The translations under genes and the position numbers were made by a program. A stretch of 64,000 bases of DNA from CAVUAN01 sp963739435 (GTDB lineage: Bacteria; Acidobacteriota; Thermoanaerobaculia; UBA5066; Gp7-AA6): positions 186,001 to 250,000 of the forward strand of contig CAVUAN010000006.1 in assembly GCA_963739435.1 (NCBI GenBank), read 5' to 3'. Positions within the stretch are counted from its first letter, which is position 1, and every line of letters starts with the position of its first letter. Under the pieces are notes generated by a model. It ran no database searches, was not told the origin of the DNA, and saw nothing but the letters and a program-made list of their open reading frames with translations. This document shows, one piece after another, positions 52,262-60,422 of this stretch.

Positions 52262-53734
52262 TCAGGAGCGGCCTTTCGGCGTGCGCACGAGCGCTCGACC
52301 GGGCGCGGCGCCTTCGACGATATGACCCTCGTCAACCACGACTGTACCCGCCACGACCAGGTACTTCACACCCGCGCTGGCTTGGGTCGGAGCGCGGAAG
52401 GTCGCACGATCCTGAACGGTTTGCGGGTCGAACACGACGATATCCGCCTGCGCGCCCTTCTGGAGCCTCCCGAGACGTTTCGCCTCCGGGGTCGCCTTCT
52501 CGAGCCGCTGCGCCGGCATCAGCGACATTTTCCGGATCGCATCGTTCAACGTGATCCTCTTCTGATCACGGACGTAACGTGCCAGCACCCGCGCGTAGGT
52601 GCCCGCTCCGCGCGGGTGATCCTTGAGACCATCGCTCGCGATGGCGACGAGGGGGTCGGCAACCACCGCATCCACCACCTCGTCCGGATTCGTGTGAATC
52701 AGGATCAGGCGAGGCTCCGGCGCCGCGTGCAGAGCCTCGAACCGCTCACGCGTGAGACGCTCTCCAGACTCTGGCAGCTCCAGGTCGCCGTAGTCGAGGC
52801 CTCGTTGTTCGCGCCAGCCCGGATTGAAGAGCGCCGAGTTGATCAACGTCATGGCCACCGTGTACGGGTAGGCCTCCGTCGTGACGTCCAGACCCCTTGT
52901 CCTTGCGCCAGCGATCATCGACAGGCATTCCAGCGAGTCACTCATGCAGGTGCTGTTGATGTGCACGATGTGAACGGCCGCTCCGCTGATCGCCGACGCG
53001 CCGATGACCTCGGTAACGGCCTCGACGCCCGAGCCCGGCTCGATGCGGCCGCTGCTGCGAACATGGACGAACACCGGAGTGCCAAGGGTCGCCGCCAGCC
53101 TGAAGACCTCGATCACCTCATGGCGCGTCGTGCCGGGCGCGTACTCGAGTCCCATGCCGATCCCCAGTCCGCCCGCTTCGACCTGCCTTCGAAGTGTGGC
53201 AAGCACTCGCTCGAGACGTTCCGGAGAGGCCGGCTCATTGGTTGCCGGACCGGATCGAGGAACGATTCCCGCCTCGGGCCCGAACACGCTGGCCGGCAGC
53301 GGCATATCCCAGGCGAGGACGCGCGCTGCCAGGTAGCTGGCCGTTGCACCGAAATGGATCGGGCTGCGCCCGGCGCGCGCGTCGATGAAACGCCGAACAT
53401 CCGGCACGCCGACCTCGAGCTCCAGCCCCGTGGTCACCCCATCGAGCGCCATGAGGCGATAGCCATCCAGGTTTTGCCCGTGCTCATGCAGGTCGATGAA
53501 GCCCGGGGCCACTACCAAGCCGGTGGCATCGATCGCGCGGGTTCCCTCGAGCCGTTCCGTCGAGACTTGTGCGATCGTGTCTCCGCGGATACCGACGTTG
53601 CGAATAGCGTCGAGTCCCGTCTCCGGATCGATGACTCGACCTCCCGTCAGCACCAGATCGAAACGCTGCGCGCCGACCGTGAGAGACGACAAAAGCAAGA
53701 CGCAAGACGCAACGACGACCGAGAGTCTTTTCAT
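52262..53734 (-). CDS. Secreted amidohydrolase, D-aminoacylase-like
   Basis: 490 residues: signal peptide (LSVVVASCVLLLSSLTVGAQ), an N-terminal beta domain (DLVLTGGRVIDPETGLDAIR) and a metal-dependent TIM barrel with the HxH-type DLHEHGQ, HIVHINST, TEAYPYTVAMTLI and the late Asp in IASDGLKDHPRGAG. It matches N-acyl-D-amino-acid deacylases, which release D-amino acids. The signal peptide puts it outside the cytoplasm, where it may act on peptidoglycan-derived or environmental acyl-amino acids. Specificity is not certain. Confidence 0.87.
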   Translation of the reverse strand: MKRLSVVVASCVLLLSSLTVGAQRFDLVLTGGRVIDPETGLDAIRNVGIRGDTIAQVSTERLEGTRAIDATGLVVAPGFIDLHEHGQNLDGYRLMALDGVTTGLELEVGVPDVRRFIDARAGRSPIHFGATASYLAARVLAWDMPLPASVFGPEAGIVPRSGPATNEPASPERLERVLATLRRQVEAGGLGIGMGLEYAPGTTRHEVIEVFRLAATLGTPVFVHVRSSGRIEPGSGVEAVTEVIGASAISGAAVHIVHINSTCMSDSLECLSMIAGARTRGLDVTTEAYPYTVAMTLINSALFNPGWREQRGLDYGDLELPESGERLTRERFEALHAAPEPRLILIHTNPDEVVDAVVADPLVAIASDGLKDHPRGAGTYARVLARYVRDQKRITLNDAIRKMSLMPAQRLEKATPEAKRLGRLQKGAQADIVVFDPQTVQDRATFRAPTQASAGVKYLVVAGTVVVDEGHIVEGAAPGRALVRTPKGRS

Positions 53735-53758
53735 GCGGTTCTCCCTGTGGCCGCGGAC

Positions 53759-54274
53759 CTACTCCACGGCACGTTTCGTCCATTGCCAAAGGCCGCCGGT
53801 CACCTCGGTCGGCAAGCGGGAGCCGATCTGCCTCGCCGCCAACACGATCTGTCCACGGTGATGGCCCTCGTGGGCCACGAAGTAAGCGAGCACGTGGCCG
53901 ACGTCCAGGGGGAGGTTGCGCCACACGTACGTCGAGGGAATCGGAATCCTGCCGCCGCGGGCGCACCCGAGCTCGAGAAGGCCATCGATACCCCGACTGC
54001 TGCGTTTGAGCGCAGACACCAGCTCCTTCCGGCTGACCCGGCGGCGATCGACGCTGTCGGGCACCGGGATGCCGTGCTCCTTGCCGATCATCTTGATCCA
54101 CATGCACCGGGCGTTGTGGATATGGCCTGCGATCATGCGGACCGTGCGGCGCGGAGCCCCCGGCACGCTCGCTCCCCAGAGCGCTGAGGGCAGGTGCTCG
54201 ACGAGAAAGATCGTGACGCGGTTGTTCGTCTTCCACGCAGCACGGATCGTGTCTCGCAGGTCAGGCGCGGCCAT
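53759..54274 (-). CDS. DinB-like protein
   Basis: 171 residues: an N-terminal helix (IRAAWKTNNRVTIFLVEHLP), MIAGHIHNARCMWIKMIGKE with one His, and VLAYFVAHEGHHRGQIVLAA with the other ligands, as in the DinB superfamily. The ATG at 54274 shares one base with the TGA of the DUF1801 gene (TGATG), which fixes the start against a longer open frame. Confidence 0.85.
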   Translation of the reverse strand: MAAPDLRDTIRAAWKTNNRVTIFLVEHLPSALWGASVPGAPRRTVRMIAGHIHNARCMWIKMIGKEHGIPVPDSVDRRRVSRKELVSALKRSSRGIDGLLELGCARGGRIPIPSTYVWRNLPLDVGHVLAYFVAHEGHHRGQIVLAARQIGSRLPTEVTGGLWQWTKRAVE

Positions 54275-54696
54275 CAGCCTTGGCCATAACGACGCTTCCT
54301 CTCTGCGACGGTGCCGACGACGAGCTGCTCGAGGACTTTGAGATCCACATCGCTGAGCTTGCGAACGTGTAGACATCCCCCGCCCATCTTGTGCTTCCCG
54401 AGCTTTGCGAGAAGCTGCTCCTGCCCGGGGAAGCTCGCCACGAGGTAGATACTGATGTCGCTCTTTCGCGAGGAGAAACCTGTCAGGCACGAATCGCCTT
54501 CGCGGCCGCTCTCGTACTTGTAGTGATAACTGCCGAACCCCACGATGCCCGATCCCCACATCCTGGGCTTCTCTTTCGTGGCCTTCGTCATCAGCCTGGC
54601 CAGGGCTTCACAGTCTTTGCGCCGGCCCTCGTCTCCGATGGCGGAGAGATAGCTCTGCACGCTCGCTTCCGTGGCTGCCGTCTTGTTCTTCGCCAT
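54274..54696 (-). CDS. DUF1801 domain protein
   Basis: 140 residues: VQSYLSAIGDEGRRKDCEAL, MTKATKEKPRMWGSGIVGFG and ISIYLVASFPGQEQLLAKLG. This is the DUF1801/YdhG-like fold, which resembles frataxin-type proteins and has no established function. It is coupled to the DinB-like gene downstream. It is the first of three DUF1801-type proteins within 5 kb. Confidence 0.88.
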   Translation of the reverse strand: MAKNKTAATEASVQSYLSAIGDEGRRKDCEALARLMTKATKEKPRMWGSGIVGFGSYHYKYESGREGDSCLTGFSSRKSDISIYLVASFPGQEQLLAKLGKHKMGGGCLHVRKLSDVDLKVLEQLVVGTVAERKRRYGQG

Positions 54697-54739
54697 TGCT
54701 ACTCCTTTCCAGGGAGCCGGCGTCCCACCGATGCTCCGC

Positions 54740-55189
54740 CTACAAAGCCCTCACCATAACCCAGTGCGGAATAGTCACTTCCATGAAGCGGTCGCCGACC
54801 CTGGCGTAACCGAGCCGCTCATAGAACGGAACGGCCGGCTCGCGAGCGTGGAGCACCATTTCCTGGAAGCCCAACGTCCTGGCGAGATCCTCGGAATACT
54901 TCACCAGCGTTCGACCGACGCCTCTTCCCTTGGCCTTTTCATCCACCGCCACTTGCCGCATCTGAATCTGCCTCGCATCAATCGGTTTGAGCACGAGGCA
55001 CCCGACGAGTCGGCCACCGACATAACAGCCCACGTGATGGGAATCCGCCTCCGCCGATAGCTCATCGGCAGAGAAGGAAAGGCCTAACGGCTGCCTGAGA
55101 ACGGAAGATCGCAACCTGACTTCAGCCTCATATTCCGGTGAGTTATGAGCAATCAGCTTCACGGTTTGCACCTCCTGCCGCTCAACCAT
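54740..55189 (-). CDS. GNAT family N-acetyltransferase
   Basis: 149 residues with strand and acetyl-CoA-binding motifs QIQMRQVAVDEKAKGRGVGR followed by TLVKYSEDLARTLGF and the C-terminal PFYERLGYARVGDRFMEV. Resembles the ElaA/YjcF-like small acetyltransferases. Acceptor unknown. The GTG at 55162 is an alternative start that removes an odd nine-residue lead. Confidence 0.87.
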   Translation of the reverse strand: MVERQEVQTVKLIAHNSPEYEAEVRLRSSVLRQPLGLSFSADELSAEADSHHVGCYVGGRLVGCLVLKPIDARQIQMRQVAVDEKAKGRGVGRTLVKYSEDLARTLGFQEMVLHAREPAVPFYERLGYARVGDRFMEVTIPHWVMVRAL

Positions 55190-55245
55190 GACGCGAGCGG
55201 CACTCCATGTAGCCGATGATCATCGGGTTGCGCTGCAGCGGCGCG

Positions 55246-55791
55246 TCAGGCGTCGGCTTCACTGACGAGTGCCTTCAGCCTCAGGACGGTTGCCCAGTTT
55301 CTCGTTGTAGCCGACTTGCCCGCCTTGCCGAGAAGGGCTGCCCCGGCCTTGCTTTCCAGTATGCCCATTGCGCAGAAGAGGTACGCGGCGTTCTTGCCAA
55401 CCGAAAACCGCTCCGGAGTTACAACGAGCGGCTCGATGGCCTTGAGACCCGACAGAGCTTTGGCGTCTGGAGCAAATGCAACCAGAAAACGAGAATGCTC
55501 TTCCGCTCCTGCTTTGATTGGATTCTCCGAGATGATGGCTGTCAGCTCGCCGGCCGACTTGACGATGACCGGCACTTCGACGTGGAGTCGGGTGGAAATT
55601 GCGGCGGCGATGGCTGCCGCATGCTTCGCCGGCGTGCCCACTGGGGCGCAAAACACGGCGTTGCCGCTGTTCAGCAAGGTCGCCACGTTCGTGTAGCCCA
55701 GGCCTGAAAGCAGGGTGCGCAGCTCGGCCATGGGAACCCGCTTGCTCTTGCCGACATTGACGCCGCGCAGCAGGGCTACGAATGTCGGCAT
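55246..55791 (-). CDS. DUF1697 family protein
   Basis: 181 residues: MPTFVALLRGVNVGKSKRVP, LRTLLSGLGYTNVATLLNSG and SVGKNAAYLFCAMGIL, which match DUF1697 closely. The family is widespread in bacteria with unknown function. The 56 bases before it hold a G/C-rich stretch (GCGCTGCAGCGGCGCGTCAG) resembling half of the attC-like sites further right. Confidence 0.9.
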   Translation of the reverse strand: MPTFVALLRGVNVGKSKRVPMAELRTLLSGLGYTNVATLLNSGNAVFCAPVGTPAKHAAAIAAAISTRLHVEVPVIVKSAGELTAIISENPIKAGAEEHSRFLVAFAPDAKALSGLKAIEPLVVTPERFSVGKNAAYLFCAMGILESKAGAALLGKAGKSATTRNWATVLRLKALVSEADA

Positions 55792-55815
55792 TGGGCTAGG
55801 TCGTTCGCGTCTTTG

Positions 55816-56223
55816 CTAGAAGAACGCGCGGAGGAATGTCCCTGCTTCATCCGAGATGCCAACGATCTTGTTCGTAGCCTGGCGATAGAATTTGAAATTG
55901 AGCTCGGTTTCCGGTCGACCGTCGTTCCATTCGGAAAAGGGCTTGAGCTCGCTCCGCCCCAGGCGCCGCTTCGCCAGCGCCGTGCGTCTGATGGTGATGC
56001 TCACGCGAGGCGTCTGCCGGGCGATCCCCCGTTTCTTTGCGATCGCCCTGGCCGAGGCGACGACGCCCCTCGCGATGAGACCTGGCCCGCCTTCGTTCTC
56101 GCTCGCGAAGACGAAAACCGTATCGCCTTTCGCGATGCGCTTGCCGCCGTACATCGTCTTCTGCGCGCCAAACGTGAACGTCTCCGCCCGTGGAGAGGTC
56201 ACCGCGGCTTTTATCGCGAACAT
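55816..56223 (-). CDS. Conserved small protein, possibly PUA/EVE-like
   Basis: 135 residues from ATG 56223 (MFAIKAAVTSPRAE). The region GKRIAKGDTVFVFASENEGG followed by PGLIARGVVASA resembles the ligand-pocket strands of PUA/EVE-type domains, which bind modified bases, but the match is weak. The rest is basic (KKRGIARQTPRVSITIRR). Alternative longer start at 56301. Function unknown. Confidence 0.6.
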   Translation of the reverse strand: MFAIKAAVTSPRAETFTFGAQKTMYGGKRIAKGDTVFVFASENEGGPGLIARGVVASARAIAKKRGIARQTPRVSITIRRTALAKRRLGRSELKPFSEWNDGRPETELNFKFYRQATNKIVGISDEAGTFLRAFF

Positions 56224-56311
56224 CACTTGATCGTAGCAAACCACTTGCCAGCATAGCGTCGCCTCCCCTTCGAAAGGCCGCACCGGGAGTGGCCGGACCA
56301 CTCAATATGAC

Positions 56312-56341
56312 TTGACAGGCATATGAACCTATGAGTATATA
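56312..56341 (+). promoter_or_regulatory. Sigma-70-like promoter for the ArsR gene, probably leaderless
   Basis: TTGACA at 56312-56317 and TATATA at 56336-56341 are separated by 18 bases. This is close to the housekeeping consensus and stands out in this GC-rich DNA. The ATG lies only six bases after the -10 box, so transcription would start at or next to the start codon and the mRNA would be leaderless. The spacer holds a partly repeated CATATG/CCTATGAG that the encoded repressor might bind. Confidence 0.6.
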
Positions 56342-56347
56342 CGCGCC

Positions 56348-56682
56348 ATGGAATCATCCTTCGCGATCCTCGCGGAGCCGAACCGCCGGGCCATCCTCAG
56401 TCTGCTGGCGTCGTCGGAGCGCTCCGTCGGCGAGATCGAGCGCCGGCTGCGGATGCCCCAGACCTCGGTGTCCAAGCACCTCCGCGTGCTGCGCGAGGCC
56501 GGCTTCGTGGAGGCGCGCGTCGACGCCCAGCGGCGCGTCTACCGGCTCCGGCCCGAGCCGCTCATGGAGGTCGACGCCTGGCTGGCGCCGTTCCGGCGCT
56601 TCTGGTCGGCCCACGTCGATGCGCTCGAACGCCATCTCGATCGGATGGAGCAGACCATCCAGGAAAGGAAAGAAAGCGATGA
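56348..56682 (+). CDS. ArsR-family transcriptional regulator (3' end probably frameshifted)
   Basis: About 110 residues with an N-terminal winged helix (FAILAEPNRRAILSLLASSE, VGEIERRLRMPQTSVSKHLR) and the C-terminal VYRLRPEPLMEVDAWLAPFR typical of the ArsR regulators paired with SRPBCC genes. No metal-binding Cys motif is seen. The frame stays open into the next gene. A slip in the A/G run near 56660-56675 would end it at the TGA at 56680-56682, overlapping the SRPBCC ATG (ATGA). Likely represses its own operon. Confidence 0.78.
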
Positions 56683-57285
56683 GCAACCGCGAGACGTACG
56701 CGCCCGGCCCCGCGGCCGGAGCCGAGGTCCAGAAGGATGGAGAGAAGTGGACGCTCGTTCTCGTCCGAGAGCTCCGTCATCCGCCGGCGAGGGTCTGGCA
56801 GGCGCTGACCGACCCGGCGCATCTGTCCGAATGGGCGCCGTTCGACGCCGATCGCAACCTGGGCGCCGTGGGGCCGGTGAAGCTCTCGACGGTGGGAGCG
56901 CCGACGCCGCAGGTCTCCGAGACCACGCGTGAAGCGGGCCGAGGCGCCGAGGCTGCTCGAGTACAGCTGGGGTGGCAACGACCTCCGCTGGGAGCTCGAG
57001 CCGCTGCGAGCCGACGGCACGCGCCTCACGCTCTGGCACAACATCGATCGCGGCTTCATCTCGTGGGGCGCCGCGGGCTGGCACATCTGCTTCGACGTGC
57101 TGGATCGGTTACTCGCCGGCGAGCCCGATCGGACGCATCGTCGGCGCCGAGGCGATGAAGTTCGGCGGCTGGCAGCGATTGAACGCCGAGTACGCAAAGC
57201 AGTTCGGTCTCGAAACGTCCAACTGGCCGCCCACCGGCCCGAAGCCAGTTGCAAGCCCGAGGTCGACACGAGGAGGAGAACATGA
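56679..57285 (+). CDS. SRPBCC/AHSA1-like protein, frameshifted
   Basis: About 201 residues: DGEKWTLVLVRELRHPPARV, WQALTDPAHLSEWAPF, then in another frame LLEYSWGGNDLRWELEPLRA and GWHICFDVLDRLLAGEP, then in a third frame VGAEAMKFGGWQRLNAEYAK. These are the parts of one AHSA1-type protein. Slips lie near 56930 and 57120, and one more is needed to reach the TGA at 57283-57285, which overlaps the next gene's ATG. ArsR, SRPBCC and DUF1801 form one operon, as seen elsewhere. Ligand unknown. Confidence 0.72.
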
Positions 57286-57701
57286 AGAAATCGGGCGAGA
57301 GCCAGGGCCAGTCGGCATCGGAGCTCATCTCGAAAAGAATCGCCGAGCTCGGCGACTGGCGCGGGGAGACCCTCCGCAGAATGCGCAAGCTCATCAAGGA
57401 AGCAGACCCGGACGTCGTCGAGGAGTGGAAGTGGATGGGCACGCCGGTCTGGTCGCACGACGGCATCATCTGCACCGGCGAGACCTACAAGAGTGTCGTG
57501 AAGCTCACCTTCGCCAAGGGCGCGTCTCTGAAGGATCCGGCCCGTCTCTTCAACTCGAGTCTCGACGGAAACATACGCCGCGCGATCGACATCCGCGAAG
57601 GAGAAGAAGTTGACGAGTCCGCCTTCAAGGCGCTCGTGCGCCAGGCGGTCGCCTTCAACGGCGTTGGCAAGTCGAAACCTTCGAAGAAGGCGAAGTCCTG
57701 A
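57282..57701 (+). CDS. DUF1801 domain protein
   Basis: 139 residues: ASELISKRIAELGDWRGETL, MRKLIKEADPDVVEEWKWMG and the C-terminal EVDESAFKALVRQAVAFN. The WKWMGTPVW stretch marks the DUF1801 family. Its ATG overlaps the TGA of the SRPBCC gene by four bases. Function unknown. The Lys-rich tail (KSKPSKKAKS) could bind nucleic acid. Confidence 0.88.
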   Translation: MKKSGESQGQSASELISKRIAELGDWRGETLRRMRKLIKEADPDVVEEWKWMGTPVWSHDGIICTGETYKSVVKLTFAKGASLKDPARLFNSSLDGNIRRAIDIREGEEVDESAFKALVRQAVAFNGVGKSKPSKKAKS

Positions 57702-57740
57702 GGCGTTCTGGCATCGGAACACCCGAGCGCAGGGCTTCCT

Positions 57741-58199
57741 CTATCGCAGGGAATCCAGTCGGCTCTGCAACGAGGACGACAAATCGCCCTCCTTGTCCCA
57801 TATGACGGATGATCTCTGGCAGAAGCCCGCGGCCTGAGCCCCGATCCATTGTTCGTAACCCGACGTCTTGATCGTCACGAAAGGTGTCCACTCAGCCTTG
57901 CCTTCTCCCTGCGCTGGCAGGAACTGGCCGCACAGCATGTACTGCGCTTCTCCGCTGGGCGCCGTCAGGTGCCCGGTGCGCACTTCACGAAAGCGGACGG
58001 GATCTGGTGGGCGGTGGGTATGAAAATCAGTCGCGGCTGCTGTCAACAGGAATTCAACGACTGGATCGAGTGATGCTTTCGGCAGTTCAGGAGCAAGGAC
58101 TCGAGTGGGACTGACCGCCGGGGATGCAGTACGCGTGACTGGAGCCTTGCCGCAGGCGGTGAGAACCAATGTGGCAAACAGGACGACGACATATCGCAT
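57741..58199 (-). CDS. Predicted lipoprotein, unknown function
   Basis: 152 residues with a lipoprotein signal (MRYVVVLFATLVLTACGK), where LTAC is a standard lipobox, so the mature protein should be anchored by Cys16. The rest is a short soluble domain (LDPVVEFLLTAAATDFHTHR, AQYMLCGQFLPAQGEGKAEW). No family recognised. Confidence 0.72.
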   Translation of the reverse strand: MRYVVVLFATLVLTACGKAPVTRTASPAVSPTRVLAPELPKASLDPVVEFLLTAAATDFHTHRPPDPVRFREVRTGHLTAPSGEAQYMLCGQFLPAQGEGKAEWTPFVTIKTSGYEQWIGAQAAGFCQRSSVIWDKEGDLSSSLQSRLDSLR

Positions 58200-58223
58200 G
58201 AGTCTCCTTGGGTGCCTGACGGC

Positions 58224-58703
58224 TTACTCCGCCTTCAGGCGCCGCTTCATATCAGTGTATGCAGTTTCGATGAGCTTCATGAGAGCCGTGGCATCGACGT
58301 CACGTTCGGGCCTGAGTTTCACGTGGCGCATGAACTTGCCAGTGCCTTCCAACAGGCGCTCGGGATCGGCAATCTCGGCGCCACGAAAGAACCCGACATT
58401 GACGTGAGCTTTGAAGGCATTGACATAGGCGAATGCCGCGTCACCTACACACGCGGTCGGATGGCCATCGTGCAATAACTCTCGAACATCGTCTCCGCAG
58501 TCGCGCATGACCTCAAACCAGCGCTGCGCGATCGCCCCCAATTCACCCGAATGGTCATGCATCCAGACCTCGATGGCTGGATCTCGCTTGACCGAACTGG
58601 GGAACCGCAGAAGTTGGGCGACCTTCGCCGAGACGCCGACCCGAGTCGCCAATGGGCTGAGCACCGAGCGCCGCCGTCGCATCCGCACCTGCGTGCCTGT
58701 CAT
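58224..58703 (-). CDS. DUF1801-type protein
   Basis: 159 residues as given; the family match starts near residue 40 (DPAIEVWMHDHSGELGAIAQ), continues through DVRELLHDGHPTACVGDAAF and ends NAFKAHVNVGFFRGAE with FMRHVKLRPERDVDA. This is a DUF1801-related protein. The Arg-rich first 38 residues look non-native, so either the start is further in or a frameshift hides it. Unknown function. Lowest-GC zone of the window. Confidence 0.78.
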   Translation of the reverse strand: MTGTQVRMRRRRSVLSPLATRVGVSAKVAQLLRFPSSVKRDPAIEVWMHDHSGELGAIAQRWFEVMRDCGDDVRELLHDGHPTACVGDAAFAYVNAFKAHVNVGFFRGAEIADPERLLEGTGKFMRHVKLRPERDVDATALMKLIETAYTDMKRRLKAE

Positions 58704-58720
58704 ATCTCAGCGTCTCCGGC

Positions 58721-59161
58721 TCACTTCTTCTCAACTGGCGGACTGGGAATAATGGCAAATGCACCTGGAGATGCTAAGAGAAAAACACATGCGGCGTCCT
58801 CCAGGCACTTGACCGCGTGCTCCATATTTGCGGGGATTTCCGAATACGAACCTGGCCCGAGCTTCTTTTCCGTCGAGCCAGCCCAACGAACCAAGATGGT
58901 TCCCGAGACAACTACAACGCGTTCGGTCGCCGGGTGCCGGTGCGGCGGCGGCGCGAAGCCGGCTGGAAACTTGCGTAGCATTGCATGCTCGCCCGTTGCG
59001 GGGTCGCCCCAAAGCAGCACACTCTGTACGGAGGGTAAAGTCTTGTCTGCCTTCCAGGCTAGCTCTTCATAACTCCAGACTCTTGCTGATTGCGCGTGGG
59101 CCGTTGCAGCGAGAGCAAAGAGCAAGGCGAGGGAGAGTCTCCGGCAGTGAGTGGCGCGCAT
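58721..59161 (-). CDS. Secreted cupin-domain protein
   Basis: 146 residues from ATG 59161: signal peptide (LSLALLFALAATAHAQSARV) and a single cupin barrel with the metal site PPPHRHPATERVVVVSGTIL and the second motif PGSYSEIPANMEHAV. Metal-binding cupins act as dioxygenases, isomerases or sugar-binding proteins; the exact role cannot be told. The longer open reading upstream is not supported. Confidence 0.85.
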   Translation of the reverse strand: MRATHCRRLSLALLFALAATAHAQSARVWSYEELAWKADKTLPSVQSVLLWGDPATGEHAMLRKFPAGFAPPPHRHPATERVVVVSGTILVRWAGSTEKKLGPGSYSEIPANMEHAVKCLEDAACVFLLASPGAFAIIPSPPVEKK

Positions 59162-59268
59162 GAGTGGCCTCCTTTCCTTGTCAGGTCGCCGGGATACGCT
59201 GAAGTCCGACGCCCGCTTCCGTCGCCTGGCGGCTGGGCGGAGCCGACCGAGTCCACTGCAGCCGCGGG

Positions 59269-59697
59269 TCAGGCGGCCGCTGCATTGGAACGCCTTCTGA
59301 GCCACATGCCGAGTGCCGCACCGCTGAACGAGAAAGCGGTGAAGAAGCCGTAGATCGCAAATTCAAACGGGAACATGGTGTGCGTGTGGTTGTCAACCAC
59401 CATCTCGACTGTCGCGAACAGAGGAAACAGCAGCATTGTGCTGCAACCTGCGACTCTCCACAGGTTGGGCCGGAGTAGAGCCAGAACCAGCCCTATGCCA
59501 AAGAGACAAATCAATGTCACCGGGCAGTTGCAGTGCTTCCAGGCTGAAAACAGCCAATCGAACACCGGCGAGTTAACCGAGCGCACTGGACCGCGCAACC
59601 GAACGGGCAGATAAACAGCAGCCACGCCCAGGATCATTGCGACTGCGGAAACAGCAAAGGTCTTCGGATTGGCTCGCAGCCTCCCACCGACACTCAA
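59269..59697 (-). CDS. Small membrane protein, unknown
   Basis: 142 residues from TTG 59697, chosen because the longer ATG reading (to 59772) would translate the adjacent attC-like site. Four helices are seen: FAVSAVAMILGVAAVYLPV, VTLICLFGIGLVLALL, TMLLFPLFATVEMVV and FAIYGFFTAFSFSGAALGMW. Function unknown. Its position directly behind an attC-like site fits a promoterless cassette gene. Confidence 0.62.
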   Translation of the reverse strand: MSVGGRLRANPKTFAVSAVAMILGVAAVYLPVRLRGPVRSVNSPVFDWLFSAWKHCNCPVTLICLFGIGLVLALLRPNLWRVAGCSTMLLFPLFATVEMVVDNHTHTMFPFEFAIYGFFTAFSFSGAALGMWLRRRSNAAAA

Positions 59698-59705
59698 GAC
59701 AAGCC

Positions 59706-59781
59706 GCCTAACGGGCTGCGCATCACCGGTGAGCGACCAGGTGAAGCGCGGGAGCGAGTCCGGTGCATGCACGTGTTAGGC
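59706..59781. other. attC-like integron recombination site
   Basis: GCCTAAC at 59706-59712 and GTTAGGC at 59775-59781 match the consensus ends of attC sites (RYYYAAC and GTTRRRY). Between them lie imperfect inverted arms: GGGCTGCGCATCACCGG on the left pairs with CCGGTGCATGCACGT on the right, with unpaired bases as in true attC folds. It sits seven bases from the stop codon of the DUF1579-like gene, the expected place for a gene cassette. No integrase gene is in the window. Confidence 0.6.
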
Positions 59782-59788
59782 CGAGCGG

Positions 59789-60322
59789 TCAAGGCGCGAC
59801 TTTGGTGGAGGTTCCCTCGGTGAGGGTTACATAACGGCCGTTCGGGTCGAGCATTTCATACTTGACCGTGAACTGAGAGGCTGATTTGACGGTGACTGTC
59901 GTTCTTCCTTTGACTGCGTGGCCTAGCCACTTGTCTTCAAGCATCCACGTCCAAGTATTTCCGTCAACCGTTCCTGTGCCGCCACCGACGAGTCCGGTAC
60001 TGCTCACGTAAAATGTTGTGTAGACCTTCGCATGGCTGTCGTAGGCCTGGATGCCTTGGGTCCTCGGTATCGGCCCTTCAGGGCGGTCGACCTCGATAGA
60101 GAATCCCCCCGCACCCAATGTATATGTTTCGGTGGTGACACTCTTACCGGCCGGCACATATCCGTTGGCCTTAATCTCGCCTTCCGTTTTCCATGTGCCA
60201 AGGAAGTACTCCAACTTCTTGTGCTCGGGGCCTGGCTTCGGGCGCTCTGGCGGAGCTTCTGCGAGTGAGAGTGCTGTGAATCCGCAGATCAGAATGACGG
60301 CGACCGACGCTCGTTTGCGCAT
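59789..60322 (-). CDS. Secreted DUF1579-like protein
   Basis: 177 residues: signal peptide (ASVAVILICGFTALSLAEAP) followed by EHKKLEYFLGTWKTEGEIKA, YTLGAGGFSIEVDRPEGP and KYEMLDPNGRYVTLTEGTS. The FLGTWKTEGE start is typical of DUF1579/lipocalin-like proteins, which are poorly characterised. An attC-like site follows its stop by seven bases, so it may be an integron cassette gene. Confidence 0.75.
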   Translation of the reverse strand: MRKRASVAVILICGFTALSLAEAPPERPKPGPEHKKLEYFLGTWKTEGEIKANGYVPAGKSVTTETYTLGAGGFSIEVDRPEGPIPRTQGIQAYDSHAKVYTTFYVSSTGLVGGGTGTVDGNTWTWMLEDKWLGHAVKGRTTVTVKSASQFTVKYEMLDPNGRYVTLTEGTSTKVAP

Positions 60323-60385
60323 TGCCTTCTCCTTTTAAAGCGCGATCATGCTGGCTAACCCGGCCGTGAAGTGTTCTTCAGTGTC

Positions 60386-60416
60386 GCCTAACGGGTGGCG
60401 CGTCAGCGGCTGTTAC
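60386..60416. other. Partial attC-like site
   Basis: GCCTAAC at 60386-60392 is followed by GGGTGGCGCGTCAGCGGC and TGTTACAG. The left end fits the attC consensus, the right end (GTTACAG) only in part. It lies between the DUF1579-like gene and the end of the Ser/Thr kinase gene. Possibly a truncated remnant of a cassette boundary. Confidence 0.4.
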
Positions 60417-60422
60417 AGTCCA

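Noticed and set aside
55083..55091. GCCTAAC motif as a further attC end
   Set aside because: It lies inside the well-conserved GNAT coding sequence and has no matching GTTAGGC or inverted arm nearby.
59697..59772. Extended N-terminus of the small membrane protein
   Set aside because: These codons are a translation of the attC-like site and show no protein-like features.
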